Origin: Bedellia somnulentella
Lineage: Eukaryota > Arthropoda > Insecta > Lepidoptera > Bedelliidae
DNA: 64,000 nt
Assembly: GCA_963576735.1 (NCBI GenBank)
Contig: OY755179.1
Coordinates: 5,642,001-5,706,000, forward strand
Reading direction: 5' to 3'
In this document: positions 41,889 to 52,255 of the stretch, piece by piece
How positions within the stretch are numbered: position 1 is the first letter of the stretch
Layout: each line of letters begins with the position of its first letter
The notes under the pieces: generated by a model
Database searches by the model: none
The model's input: only the letters and a program-made list of their open reading frames with translations
Told to the model about the DNA's origin: nothing
Translations under genes and position numbers: made by a program

Positions 41889-42327
41889 GAATATTCATGT
41901 TTTTCTTTTTTGTCTTAAATTAATAGTTTACTATTTTATAACGTAGAAAAAAATATTACTGGGCTTCAAAATCCTCTAGATATATTTAAAATTGAAATTT
42001 AAAACTTTTAACAAATGTAAGCAGTTCAAACGCCGCCATTTTACGCGCGCTATACGTGACGTCACATGACACGTCCAGTGGGTGTTTACCTTAGTGTTTT
42101 CAAAGCTTTTGAATACAATTTCGTGTCAGATGACGTCACATTTCGTTCAACCGATGGTGGCGCGTTTTGGAAGTTTGAATTTCGCTCCCTTATTTTGCAC
42201 TTTTTGAATATTATTTTAGGGGTTTAAATAATAAGTAAATTAAAAAAAAAACCTTTTTATTATAATATTGCGATAATAAGTATTCGTGAAAAAAAGTTTT
42301 AGGGCATTTAAAATTTTATGCATATTC
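41889..42327. mobile_element. MITE with AATAGGGAATAT terminal repeats inside repeat E
   Basis: The ends are AATAGGGAATATTCATG at the left and CATATTCCCTATT at the right, in inverted orientation. The body has two TGACGTCA palindromes (42057-42064 and 42131-42138), CCGCCATTTTACGCGCGC and GGTGGCGCGTTTTGG. It is non-coding and disrupts the SINE precisely. Confidence 0.65.
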
Positions 42328-42572
42328 CCTATTGCGGGTTGGCAGACCAACGACTGCTACCGTAACAGTAGCCGGGACCGACAGCTTAACGTGCTCTCCG
42401 AAGCACGGAGTCATCTTAATTTTCGAATAATCAGGGGATTCAAGCCTGCAATATCCTTCCAACCTGGGTTTAATCTTACAAATTAAATTTGTGAGTTTAC
42501 CACCCCGGGGATCGAACCCAAGACCTCCGTTCTTGAAACCAAGCGTTTAACCGCGAAACTACGAAGGCAGTA
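42328..42572 (-). repeat. Repeat E tRNA-derived SINE, head piece
   Basis: On the minus strand CGTAGTTTCGCGGTTAAACG (A box) and GGGTTCGATCCCCGG (B box) are well preserved, followed by AAACTCACAAATT and GTCGTTGGTCTGCCAACCCG. Confidence 0.8.
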
Positions 42573-42693
42573 CAGAGGCGAACCGTACTACATCAACTCA
42601 AAGGTGAGAGTTTCCCATAATCTTTATTATAAACAAACTTAACTATTACCACCACGGCTTTAGTGCAAAATAGTGATAGCCAGAACATTGGAA

Positions 42694-42844
42694 CAATTAC
42701 GCCCGATTTCTGAATTGAGTATTCCAGCTGAGAACAACTAAGTATCGTTCTGTCGCATTGAAATCTTAACAACTGAATGAGACAAAACGATACTTAAGTC
42801 GTTCTCCGCTTGAATACTCAGTTCAGAAATCGGGCGTTAGTAAT
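42694..42844. mobile_element. Palindromic MITE with TTA target duplication (PIF/Harbinger-like)
   Basis: The element proper is 42697-42841. It starts CGCCCGATTTCTGAATTGAG and ends with the reverse complement, with inverted arms of about 60 bp or more (GAGTATTC, GAGAAC, AAGTATCGTT). TTA flanks it on both sides, the 3-bp target typical of PIF/Harbinger. A reversed, half-deleted relative is at 45160-45262. Confidence 0.75.
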
Positions 42845-43084
42845 GTAGAATCATTGATGATTATCACTTAAAAACTCCCCTTCTATAAGTAGTCTCTTAC
42901 AAGAGCCTAACTTATCGCACTAAACTTTCACTTGTCACCGTTCTCTGTCTAAAATTTCGTGTCATCACTTAAGAGATGGAATACTGTTATTCTATGCGAC
43001 AGTACACAAAGACTTCACTGATAAATATATGGATGTGGCAAAAAGCCTTTGGGGTTGAGGACTGGGGTCATCCTATAAGTAATC

Positions 43085-43302
43085 AATTAAGCAAACAAAA
43101 ATTTTCGACACGAGCAGGACTCGAACCTACGACCTGAGGTATACGCCCCCGCGCCGCTCTGCCAACTGAGCTAAGGTGTCGGGTGACCTCTCGCGCGAAA
43201 TTTGTGTTTGCTTGTTTCTTTTTCACCTTTATTAATGGTGTTAGCGCCATCTATTGCCTAATTGTTACAACTCTGCAACATCGTAGAAGTGACTGAATAG
43301 AC
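43085..43302 (-). repeat. Repeat B-related tRNA SINE, divergent subfamily
   Basis: Plus strand GACACGAGCAGGACTCGAAC and CTGCCAACTGAGCTAAGGTG are the boxes in reverse, followed by GTGTTAGCGCCATCTATTGC as in 23812-24125. Confidence 0.8.
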
Positions 43303-43336
43303 ATGTATTGGCTGAAAAGATGACGACTCATATTCA

Positions 43337-43480
43337 AATCAAATCAAATCAAATCAAAATCATTTATTTTTATCAAAATTTACATCAACGAGAATCAACG
43401 GTCCCCACACTAGGTAAAATCCTTATTTATTATTTACGCCTTAATCGAGTACAGCCCTTTGTGCAATGAGAAAACCTCTC
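43337..43480 (-). repeat. LINE 3' end with (AAATC)n tail
   Basis: CAAATCAAATCAAATCAAAT then CATTTATTTTTATC looks like the pentanucleotide-tailed 3' end of a non-LTR retrotransposon in reverse. Only the 3' UTR seems present. Confidence 0.45.
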
Positions 43481-43564
43481 GTACTTTTTCTCAGTAACAA
43501 GTCAATAAGAATCCGACAAGGTATGAACATATACCCCGTATACACATCATGGCAACATACCCCG

Positions 43565-43622
43565 AAATGTATCGTTGATGATGGGTCCCCGGCCACATCG
43601 CCTAAAAATCACTCATAAGATG
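43565..43622 (-). repeat. Repeat A scrap
   Basis: GATGATGGGTCCCCGGCCAC and ATCGCCTAAAAATCACTC are the internal block of repeat A in reverse. Confidence 0.6.
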
Positions 43623-43644
43623 TCGTTCAACGTGGGAAGATATG

Positions 43645-44187
43645 GTTAGTAATAAATAAAGAATAAATAAAGGAAAGAAAAATTTCGACACAGGCGGGGA
43701 TCGAACCCGCGACCTCGGGTAAACGCCCCGACGCTCTGCCAACTAAACTACCGTGTCAATTGGCTGCCAGTGCGAAATTCTTCTATCCTTTATTTCTTTT
43801 ACACGTTTAAGTAGTGTTTGCGTAACCTACCTCCGAATTATTACTAATTCGAAAGGCCACTTGTCTACCTTTTCAGATAGAATGCAAATGTTGAAAACGC
43901 TTAACTATCACATAATTTAAATCTTTTTGTTCATGAAAACCTCATGTGGGGATTATTACTAATAAATAAAGAATAAATAAAGGAAAGAAAAATTTCGACA
44001 CAGGCGGGGATCGAACCCGCGACCTCGGGTAAACGCCCCGACGCTCTGCCAACTGAGCTACCGTGTCAATTGGCTGCCAGTGCGAAATTCTTCTATCCTT
44101 TATTTCTTTTACACGTTTAAGTAGTGTTTGCGGGGTTCGATCCCCCCACACGAGGTTTTCATGAACAAAAAGATTTAAATTATGAGA
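43645..44187 (-). repeat. Tandem pair of repeat B SINEs
   Basis: Two head-to-tail copies about 304 bp apart (GACACAGGCGGGGATCGAAC near 43689 and near 43997) are nearly identical, including CGGGTAAACGCCCCGACG. The second ends early, at GTGTTTGCGGGGTTCG, then joins an inverted copy of the family end (CACACGAGGTTTTCATGAAC). Confidence 0.85.
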
Positions 44188-45140
44188 TATGGTTAGTGCT
44201 AGTTATCGACATTGCACAGTTAATACATACTCATATTAAATACGGATTATATTATAAATAAATAAAATATATCAAGTAAAATTTTATTTAAAATTCACAT
44301 AATACAAAATCGACATGTTTTATTATCAAAGACTTATCCTATTGTTTTCACATGTTACTTTATCCCATTTAAGGTCTTTTCAGTGTTAGGATAATATTAG
44401 TCATTATTTATATAACAAATAGAATCGTAGACACAGTGAGACATAGACGCATTCAAATCTGCATCTTTTCTTGCGAATAGCTTATATATTATAAATATAT
44501 TATATTATAGCTTAGTAGGCGACGTACGGGTAAGAACTGAGCTGTGAGTAATAGAGATATGAATGATGAAAAACATTTATTCGTTACCACAAATCACATA
44601 TGAAAACAAAACGAAACCATCAGATCTTATAGCTAATAACAATAAGTTGAAACGAATTGGCAATTGGAAGATATAGTATGCTCAGTGTGCTGGGACCGTT
44701 AAGTGCAAGCGACATACACATAGAAAACTTTACTCACATTATTATTGGCTACGAATGAAATATAATTGAAAATCTCTTTGTTGCATATCAAACATAAAAT
44801 ATTTACAAAATAATGGGTCAGATTTACAAAGAAGTACAAGTGCTAAGAGCGATTGCTTCAATAATTCAACCTAACTTTTAGATAAAAAGAAAATACTTTA
44901 TAACAGTATAGTATCACACTATACTGGACACAAACACTCTTGGCAGTCGGTGCAATATAATGTCATGTTTTCCCGTGCTATATTTACCTCTCACGTTGCA
45001 CATCGGTTGTCAATCTACTACCGTTCGACAATATCAGGAGATAGTTCTAAAGGATATATTAATTATAAAACGTGAACCATTTAGGAATTTTCATGTATTG
45101 GAATATACATCAGCGTGTGCTTTTTACATAATCGTATCGT
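44188..45140. other. Unassigned AT-rich DNA
   Basis: No supported gene or repeat. Confidence 0.4.
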
Positions 45141-45159
45141 TAGTCGTATCGTATCGTAT

Positions 45160-45262
45160 AATAAGTATTGTTTTGTCTCATTTAGTTGTTAAGATTTTCA
45201 TGCGACAGAACGATCCCTAAGTTGTTCACAGCTGGAATACTCAATTCAGAAATCGGGCGTTA
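45160..45262. mobile_element. Half copy of the palindromic MITE
   Basis: TTTTGTCTCATTTAGTTGTT to AATTCAGAAATCGGGCGTTA is the reverse complement of 42697-42800; the other terminus is missing. Confidence 0.7.
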
Positions 45263-46257
45263 GTCTGATACTGACCAAGTAATAATTACAATATTTTTTT
45301 TTTCATAAGTAGATTTTTATTTACAGAAGGGATAACATATATATTTACACATTTAACTATATATACAGGTTAAAAAAATGATGAAAAACCTAACCTACAT
45401 TAAATTATATAAAAAATACTCTCGAAATCGCTGCCGCCTGGTGGCAGGGTTCCGAGAAGGCTGGCTGCATTACCCCTTTGAATCGCTAAGCTGATTCTTT
45501 GAGCGAAGAATGCGCCAGCCCTCGGATCTCCGCATTTCTCGATCAGGAGCGTCGAAATTTCTTTGAAAAATTACAATATTGATTATGCGTGTTAGCATGG
45601 TATATCATTTAACTACAAATAAATTATATTGTCATATAAGCAAACGAATTTCATCTGTCAATTAACAGTTCAGCCTCTAATATAGCTTATAGTTATATAA
45701 GAAAATTAACTATATACTAAGTACAATAAAAACCTTGTTAAAATTATTAAAAATATTTATATCTCAAAAAAGATCTACATACTATATTATAATTTATAAA
45801 CATAAAAATAACAAAATAGATTATTTTTGATAGCACTTTATTATTGGAAATTTTCTATCAAATATAGTGTCCATGCCTATTATTTGATAAATAAAGATTA
45901 AAATATTCCAAATATACCTGAGAAATATTTTTTACGACGTGTCATCAAAACGTCGATAATAATCATATGCATAAACTAGTTTTATATAGCATTTTTTATT
46001 ACTCAAATATAACGATGCATTAAAAAACCTCCATTTGCCTCTAGTAATACGATTATTTAGTTAAAGTTTGTCTTTGCCAAGTGAGCTACCAGATATATTA
46101 GATGGCACGACTATTATTGCACATGTCATTGTAACTATAAATGAATACTTCAACAAGTTTTTTTTTTTATTCATTGTTAGACCTTATTAGTGATTTTGTG
46201 TGCGTTGTATGTTATTAAGATATTAATTAGATGTGAATTGAAAATAGGGCCATATAT
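45263..46257. other. Unassigned; repeat-like block at 45400-45590
   Basis: GCTGCCGCCTGGTGGCAGGG, GGCTGGCTGCATTACCCC and GCGCCAGCCCTCGGATCTCC are phrases I recall from dispersed lepidopteran LINE 3' regions. The rest is AT-rich without features. Confidence 0.4.
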
Positions 46258-46638
46258 AACATAACATAACATAACATAACATAAACGTTCACGCCGAATA
46301 TCCCCGAAGGGGTTGGCAGAGGTACTAATACTTCTGAACCTCACGTGACTTTGTCACCTGGTGTTCAGAGTACCCACGTTTTGCATGGACAGTGTACTCA
46401 CGTGATAGGGGGCAGGCCTATCGCCGTTTTGTACGAATACACTGTCACATGACTAAGTACAACTCAGCCATGTGGGTTTCCTCACGATGTTTTCCCTCAC
46501 CGTTAACAACCATGATAAATTAACCACACGTATGTCTTTAGAAAAGACAAATTGGTGTAGGCCCGACCCAGGATTTGAACACTAGTCGTTTGCACGATAA
46601 GCGAGTGTGCTACCCACTGGGCTATCACGGTTGCCATA
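46258..46638 (-). repeat. Repeat C tRNA-derived SINE (C2), full length
   Basis: Left end (ACATA)n tail, then AACGTTCACGCCGAATATCC, body, and at the right a tRNA-like head in reverse: GGATTTGAACACTAG (B box) and CTACCCACTGGGCTATCACG (A box). It is the best complete reference copy of the family in the window. Confidence 0.92.
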
Positions 46639-46784
46639 TATAACATATTAATATAACCATGCAACTAACATAAAAATACAAAAATAATACTATATATTAG
46701 TTAAAATATAATATTTATTTTATAGCAACATCCAACAAAACAATCTATACATATAATGTTCATATGTTCAATATATTTTCATAT

Positions 46785-46936
46785 CACTAATAAATAAAGA
46801 ATAAATAAAGGAAAGAAAAATTTCGACACAGGCGGGATTCGAACCCGCGACCTCGGGTATACGCCATAACTTAGTAACATTATTAGTAATAATCCCCACA
46901 TGAGGTTTTCATGAACAAAAAGATTTAAATTATATT
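46785..46936 (-). repeat. Repeat B SINE, internal deletion, with target duplication
   Basis: ATTTTCATATC flanks the copy on both sides (before 46785 and at about 46936-46946). On the minus strand it starts ATAATTTAAATCTTTTTGTT and ends TTATTCTTTATTTATTAGT, with the B box GGGTTCGAATCCCGCC kept and the A box deleted. This defines the ends of the family. Confidence 0.88.
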
Positions 46937-47246
46937 TTCATATCGCCAATAAATTATAAAATATGAATGATACCAAAAATGACATGACTGCGGAAAGATA
47001 ATGAAAAAAAGACAGCACATGACCGAAATCATGTGGAAATCTTTGGGAAAGGCCTATGACTATCAGTGGACGTCTATGAGAGAATGATGATGATTCATGA
47101 TGATTAGACATTGGTATCGGCATGGCACGAATTATTCATAGAATAATAAAAAAGATGAGACAAAATATTATGAGGCATATTATTTATAAATAATATGCCT
47201 CATATATTCTTTAAGAAAAACGTTAGCATTAATATATGAATAAGAT

Positions 47247-47327
47247 ACATACATATACTCACGGCTATAAATCCCTTAACGGGGTAGCCAGAGCTTTGGA
47301 ATGAGAAATTCCTCAGCCACTTTTGGA
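47247..47327 (-). repeat. Repeat A copy (A18), left piece, split by a Mutator-like element
   Basis: CATACATATACTCACGGCTA to CTCAGCCACTTTTGGA, continuing at 48182 (AGGAAGTTGATTGGGG). Confidence 0.85.
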
Positions 47328-48181
47328 GAGTGTGTCCATCAGGATCCCCCAGTTCAATCCCCTAGGGGATCCTAGTGAACTAGTTGGTTCATCAGGATCC
47401 CCTTAAAAAATTATCAACTATTAGGTCTAGTTCACAGTACTTCTCAAAATTATGTTTTTATTTTTTATCTTAATATGTCTAAAAACTGTCCAACCGTTAT
47501 CTCTGAATTTAATAATGCCAGCTGTTTTTCTTGAATAAACTTATCAATAGATATATATTTTTTCACGCGTTTTCTTTTCCTGTCACAGCCTATGTTCAAC
47601 ATCTTTTTTGAGTGCATTCAACAACTGTAATATATTGGACCGTTTGCGACCAATCATTTTTATTAAGGCAGAGTTCCAGCTTTCACAACAATTATTCGTC
47701 CGATGCCTCTCACTGTATACCGACCATATTTTCTGATTTTCTCCGTTTTTTAACCAAAATTGCATGTATTTTGAATTTTTTTTTAGATTTGGATAATCGT
47801 CTCTCATGCTCATTATGTATTTATCGATATACGACTCACCCTCAGTAATATCATTGTGAGGCAATAATGGAAGTGTGCAACATAACATGATTATTCTATT
47901 GGTATATTTATTTTTTGTCAACTTGAGTTTTTCCCCCTTTTTTTGACGTTTTTCTTAAAATGAAAATAGCAAATTTTTACATCTGGTTCTTGTCTTTTTT
48001 TTTTTAATGGCTTTTTTAAAATTAGTTTTTTTAGAGTATACCTACTTAGACTTATTCAATGAAACAAGGCAATGTATGAAAGCACCTTTACTTTGATTTA
48101 ATTTGAGGGGATCCTGATGAACCAACAAGTTCACTAGGATCCCCTAGGGGATTGAACTGGGGGATCCTGATGGACACACTC
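47328..48181 (-). mobile_element. Mutator-like (MULE) transposon, internally deleted
   Basis: 854 bp with 76-bp terminal inverted repeats (47328-47403 and 48106-48181) that differ at one position. The termini are GAGTGTGTCCATCAGG. Flanks are CTTTTGGA and CTATAGGA, an 8-bp target duplication with two changes. Long TIRs and 8-9 bp targets fit MULEs. A C-terminal transposase fragment lies inside on the minus strand. The element interrupts a repeat A copy. Confidence 0.8.
47583..47921 (-). pseudogene. MULE transposase, C-terminal fragment
   Basis: About 112 codons. Key region: MQFWLKNGENQKIWSVYSE followed by RHRTNNCCESWNSAL and NILQLLNALKKDVEHRL. The HRTNNxxExxxxxL pattern is the conserved end of MULE transposases as found in insects and plants, where it carries the last acidic residue of the catalytic core (family knowledge). 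The upstream domain with the first catalytic aspartates is missing, so this piece cannot act alone. Confidence 0.65.
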
Positions 48182-48252
48182 CTATAGGAAGTTGATTGGG
48201 GAAAAGACGGTAATAATAAATAAATGTTTTTGGTGACGGGTCTCCAACCTAT
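48182..48252 (-). repeat. Repeat A copy (A18), right piece
   Basis: GGAAGTTGATTGGGGAAAAG to GGTGACGGGTCTCCAACC; 5' end missing. It is followed by an RTE fragment. Confidence 0.8.
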
Positions 48253-48295
48253 GAATAAGATCTCCATAATTAGACTTTGTTGTGCATGAAAATAA

Positions 48296-48425
48296 AAGAG
48301 CATGTATGAGAAGAATAATGAATGTAAGGGAAGCAAGAGAGGTTTGTCAAGATCGTACTAAGTGGCGATCGATAGTCTCTGCCTACCCCAATGGGAATAA
48401 TGGGCGTGAGTATAAGTAAGTTGTG
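48296..48425 (+). repeat. RTE LINE 3' end
   Basis: One open frame reads ACMRRIMNVREAREVCQDRT and KWRSIVSAYPNGNNGRE, the C terminus of the RTE protein, ending GGGCGTGAGTATAAGTAAG. Confidence 0.8.
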
Positions 48426-49182
48426 CATGAAACCTAGTGTGGGGATTATTTTACTAATTTATTTTAATTATGTCGAACTAGCGTTTGGTTTGGTCGCATA
48501 GAAAATCTTTTATAAAGTAAAAACATGTTTATAAACTGAAATTGTACAAACCATATTTTGAAAAAATGAAAAAACGTGAATGTAAAGAGTATCCTTGTTG
48601 CTTCTTCTCTTTACGAACACCTTCCGAAGCAACAGATTAATATTATAATTTTAAAATTTTGACGTTCAAAAAATGTTAGTATTTAACTTTATTTTGTAAA
48701 TTTTACTTATCGATTAATAACCGCGAAATTTTAATTTCTATAATTGATTAGTAAGATCTCCATATTCCAACCTAGCGTAAACTACCCATGACAGCCACTA
48801 GGCATTCGACATTTTGAAAGTCTTTTCTATATAGAACATGTAATCTTTTAATCATTTACTTTCTTGAGCTAAAATCTTTTCACTTGTGAAATCAGCCAAT
48901 TAATATTTTTTTTCATTCTATAAGATGCAATATTTATTAATTTGTTTAAGAACTTTGAATTCATCAATAACTTTTGGCCTACTGTTATTATATTTGGTTA
49001 AAGTTGAATGTAATACACAATAATAAATAAATTATTTTAATTGCCGCAAAATAGAGCAATACGTTTGTAAGTCATTAATACCAAAATTCCTTCATTCCAT
49101 TTTATATTTAAACATTGAATATTAAAATTTATCTTCTATATTATAAAAGATATATCCATATTAGATTATACTTCCAAAAGAA
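48426..49182. other. Unassigned AT-rich DNA
   Basis: No supported gene or repeat. Confidence 0.4.
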
Positions 49183-49228
49183 TTACTTATCGTACAACTT
49201 CACGTTTGCCGCGTCTTCCATTGATACA
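49183..49228 (-). CDS. Possible last coding exon of the membrane-protein gene
   Basis: A pyrimidine-rich tract (TTTTTTTTATTTCAG) precedes TGTATCAATGGAAG. In one phase it encodes VSMEDAANVKLYDK followed by TAA at 49183-49185, a plausible hydrophilic C terminus. It joins exon 4 in that phase only if the second of two overlapping donors (GTAA then GTAT) is used. With the first donor, the frame ends after about nine residues at TGA 49200-49202. The intervening intron would be about 6.3 kb and hold the whole transposon nest. There is no transcript evidence. Confidence 0.35.
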
Positions 49229-49648
49229 CTGAAATAAAAAAAACATTAATTAGCTTAAGTATTTAATAGTTCATTTATCCTTGCAATTACATAAAAGGAG
49301 ACAAATTAGTTAAACTCAAGGTTGAGAAAAAAATGCATCTTAGTCTTCTTTCTCTATTTGTATCGTAGTCTTGGACGTTTTTGTGAAAATTATTCTTTGT
49401 TAAGGACTAACTAATTCGGTATCTTTCATCCATAAATTTGTTGCACACAAACAAGAGGCGCCAAGAATAAATGGGTTCTATAAAGTTATTTCTTAGTGGA
49501 ATCCAATATCTCTTTTACCTGACTGTGGGTTAATGTGGTTATCAGTTTATGTGTGATTCTATAGTAGGGACCACTGCTTAGCACAAAACGCATAACAGAC
49601 AAACAGTAAATATTTTGTTAATTTATTATTATAGAAATAAAAGTTCAG

Positions 49649-50479
49649 GAGGGCAATTCTCACACGGTAGATATTATATCACTTTCGATATTTATCACTT
49701 TTGTGACATTTTGCGATCGATATTTGACTTGAGCTATTCTCACTCTATCCGATCGATATTTTTCTATTGAAAACCAGCCGATATGATGATATATATTAAA
49801 GGATGATATCGTGTGGTCACTATCAGACGATATGATGATCTTTGAAGATGTCGTGCGAACGGTAGCCATTTTGTTTTCAAATTTTGTTTGAATATAGATA
49901 AAAAATTAAAATGTAGGTAAATAAATTAAATGGATCATAGATCAAATAGTCTTACAAGTTGTAAATAATATCTACTTGGATCAACGTTAATTATATTATT
50001 AAAAATATTATTTTTCTATTATAAAATTTCGAAAACTTAATTCAGTTGTCGGATGGTCCATTTGGGAATTCAGACTTTGTTGCTAGTTACAGCCGGCCAA
50101 GTACACTTAAAGGAAAATTTAAACAAACCAAAACATATGTAAATATTGACAAATTCAATATTCAATTTTTTAAAGTGGCTTCAATCGTGTTTGCCACAAT
50201 TATTTCGCCAATGTCGAGTAAAAATATTGACAAATATGAAGACCTTTTCATATCTAAGATGACAGTTAAACTGACCTTTCGTTCAATTCATTCGCTTGGA
50301 TCATTGATTTCGGTCTTCGTTCTTTAATGTCTAAGGAAAAATTACTACCGTGTGCGAGAATACAGTTTCAATCTATCAATAGAAATATATTTCACTTTGT
50401 GATATTTTTCACATGACATTGAACACTTGATATAATTTCTATGATAGTAATGATATCGAACTTGCGAGAATTACCTTCC
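49649..50479. mobile_element. TIR element G, copy 1
   Basis: The left terminus GGAGGGCAATTCTCACACGG and right terminus GCGAGAATTACCTTCC are inverted relatives. Subterminal DNA is rich in short CGATCGATAT-type palindromes. A second internal copy of the terminal motif (ACCGTGTGCGAGAATAC) lies near 50348-50364. A 69-codon frame (49660-49869, minus; MATVRTTSSKIIISSD...) recurs in copy 2 but reads into the terminal repeat and probably reflects sequence conservation only. Confidence 0.7.
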
Positions 50480-50986
50480 AGGGGAGCTATTCCCGTACGG
50501 TAGATACTATATCACTTTCGATATTTATCACTTTAGTGATATTTTGCGATCGATATTTGACTTGAGCTATTCTCACTTCATCCGATCGATATTTTTCTAT
50601 TGAAAACCAGTCGATATGATGATATATATCAAAGAATGATATCGTGTGGTCACGATCAGACGATATTATGATATTTGAAGATGTCGTGCGAACGGTAGCC
50701 ATTTTGTTTTCAAATTTTGTTTTAATATAGATAGAAAATTAAACTGTAGGTAAATATATTAAATGGATCATAGATCGAATAGTCTGCGAAGATGTAAATG
50801 ATGTCTACTTGGATCAAAGTTTATAATATTATTAAATTATAAAAAATATATTATTTTCACATCATAAAAGTTCAAAAACTAAATCCGGTTGCCGGATGGT
50901 CCAGTTGGGAATCCAGACTTTGATAATTACCGGAAAAGTGTCAGTAAAAGGAAAATTTAAACAAACCAAAACATATGGGCTCCGCA

Positions 50987-51229
50987 TGAAACTAAATATA
51001 GTTTGATGCTGGAGAAAATACAAAACAAATTTCTTCGGTTTTTGTACTTTAAATTATATGGAGTGTATCCCGGATATCCTTTATTATATCCGAGCTTATT
51101 TGTTGCTGGGATGGTAGGGTATACAACTCTATGTTTTATGTTCTTATTTTATGAGTGTTAGTTTGATTTGTATAACGAATTAGTCTTCTGTGATGTTGTA
51201 CAATATAAGTAAATAAATAAATAAATAAA
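50987..51229 (+). pseudogene. LINE C-terminal fragment
   Basis: APHETKYSLMLEKIQNKFLR and FLYFKLYGVYPGYPLLYP read in one frame, the end of a jockey-like non-LTR retrotransposon protein (LExIQNKFLRFL-type). It ends with a tail of repeated AAAT. The host element resumes at ATGTAAATATTGAC. Confidence 0.6.
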
Positions 51230-51340
51230 TATGTAAATATTGACAGATATAAAGAACTTTTCATAACTAAGATGACAGTTAAACTGACCTTTCATTCAAT
51301 TCATTCGCTTGGATCATTTATTTCGGTCTTAATTCTTTAG

Positions 51341-51712
51341 CAACCGTGATAGCCTAGTGGGAAAACGTGAACACTCGGTTATCGTGCAAACGACTAGTGT
51401 TCAAATCCCGGGTTGGGCCTACACCAATTTGTCTTTTCTAAAGACATATGTGTGGTTAATTTACCATGGTTGTTAACAGTGAGGGAAAACATCGTGAGGA
51501 AACCCACATGGCTGAGTTGTACTTAGTCATGTGACAGTGTATTCGTACAAAGCGGCGATAGGCCTACCCCCTATCATGTGAGTACAGTGTCCATGCAAAA
51601 CGTGGGTCCTCTGAACACCGGGTGACAAAGTCACGTGATGTTCAGAAGTATTAGTACCTCTGCCAACCCCTTCGGGGATATTCGGCGTGAACGTTTATGT
51701 TATGTTATATTC
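51341..51712 (+). repeat. Repeat C tRNA-derived SINE (C3), full length
   Basis: Starts CAACCGTGATAGCCTAGTGG (A box), has GTTCAAATCCCGG (B box) and ends GAACGTTTATGTTATGTTAT. Host ATTCTTT is repeated at both junctions, so it inserted into copy 2 of element G. Confidence 0.9.
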
Positions 51713-52255
51713 TTTCTTTAATGTCTAAGGAAAAATTACTACCGTACTACTGTATTCTCGCACACGGTAGTTATTTTTCCTTAAACATTAAAGAATGAAG
51801 ACCGAAAACAAAGATCCAAGTGAATGAATTGAATGAAAGGTCAGTTAAACTGTCATATTAGTTATGAAAAGGTCTTCATATCTGTCAATATTTACATATG
51901 TTTTTGGTTTGTTTAAATTTTCCTTTAACTGGCACTTTGCCGGTAACAAGCTGAATTCTCAACTGGACCATTTGGCAACCGGATTTAGTTTTTGAAATTT
52001 TATAATGCCAAAATAATGTATTTTTTTATAATTTAATAATATAATTTACGTTGATCCAAGTAGATTATTAAACCTTCTAAGACTATTTGATCTATAATCC
52101 ATTTAATATATTTACCTACATTTTATTTTTTTATCTATATTCAAACAAAATTTGAAAACATAATGGCTATCGTTCGCACGACATCTTCAAATATCATCAT
52201 ATCGTCTGACCGTGACCACTCGATATCTTCCTTTGACATATATTATCATATCAAA

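Larger units (their letters stand above)
50476..51772. mobile_element. TIR element G, copy 2, with LINE and SINE insertions
   Basis: It abuts copy 1 directly (CCTTCCAGGGGAGC) and is in the same orientation. GTACGGTAGATACTATATCA, GCGAACGGTAGCCATTTTG and AAAGGAAAATTTAAACAAAC match copy 1. A LINE fragment (50987-51229) and a repeat C SINE (51341-51712) split it. It runs into copy 3 head-on near 51745-51775. Confidence 0.75.

Noticed and set aside
46262..46285. ACATA repeats as an independent microsatellite
   Set aside because: They form the 3' tail of the repeat C SINE and are better explained as part of it.
49660..49869. 69-codon frame beginning MATVRTTSS conserved between element G copies
   Set aside because: It reads straight into the terminal inverted repeat and has no motif. 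Conservation follows from the recent common origin of the copies.
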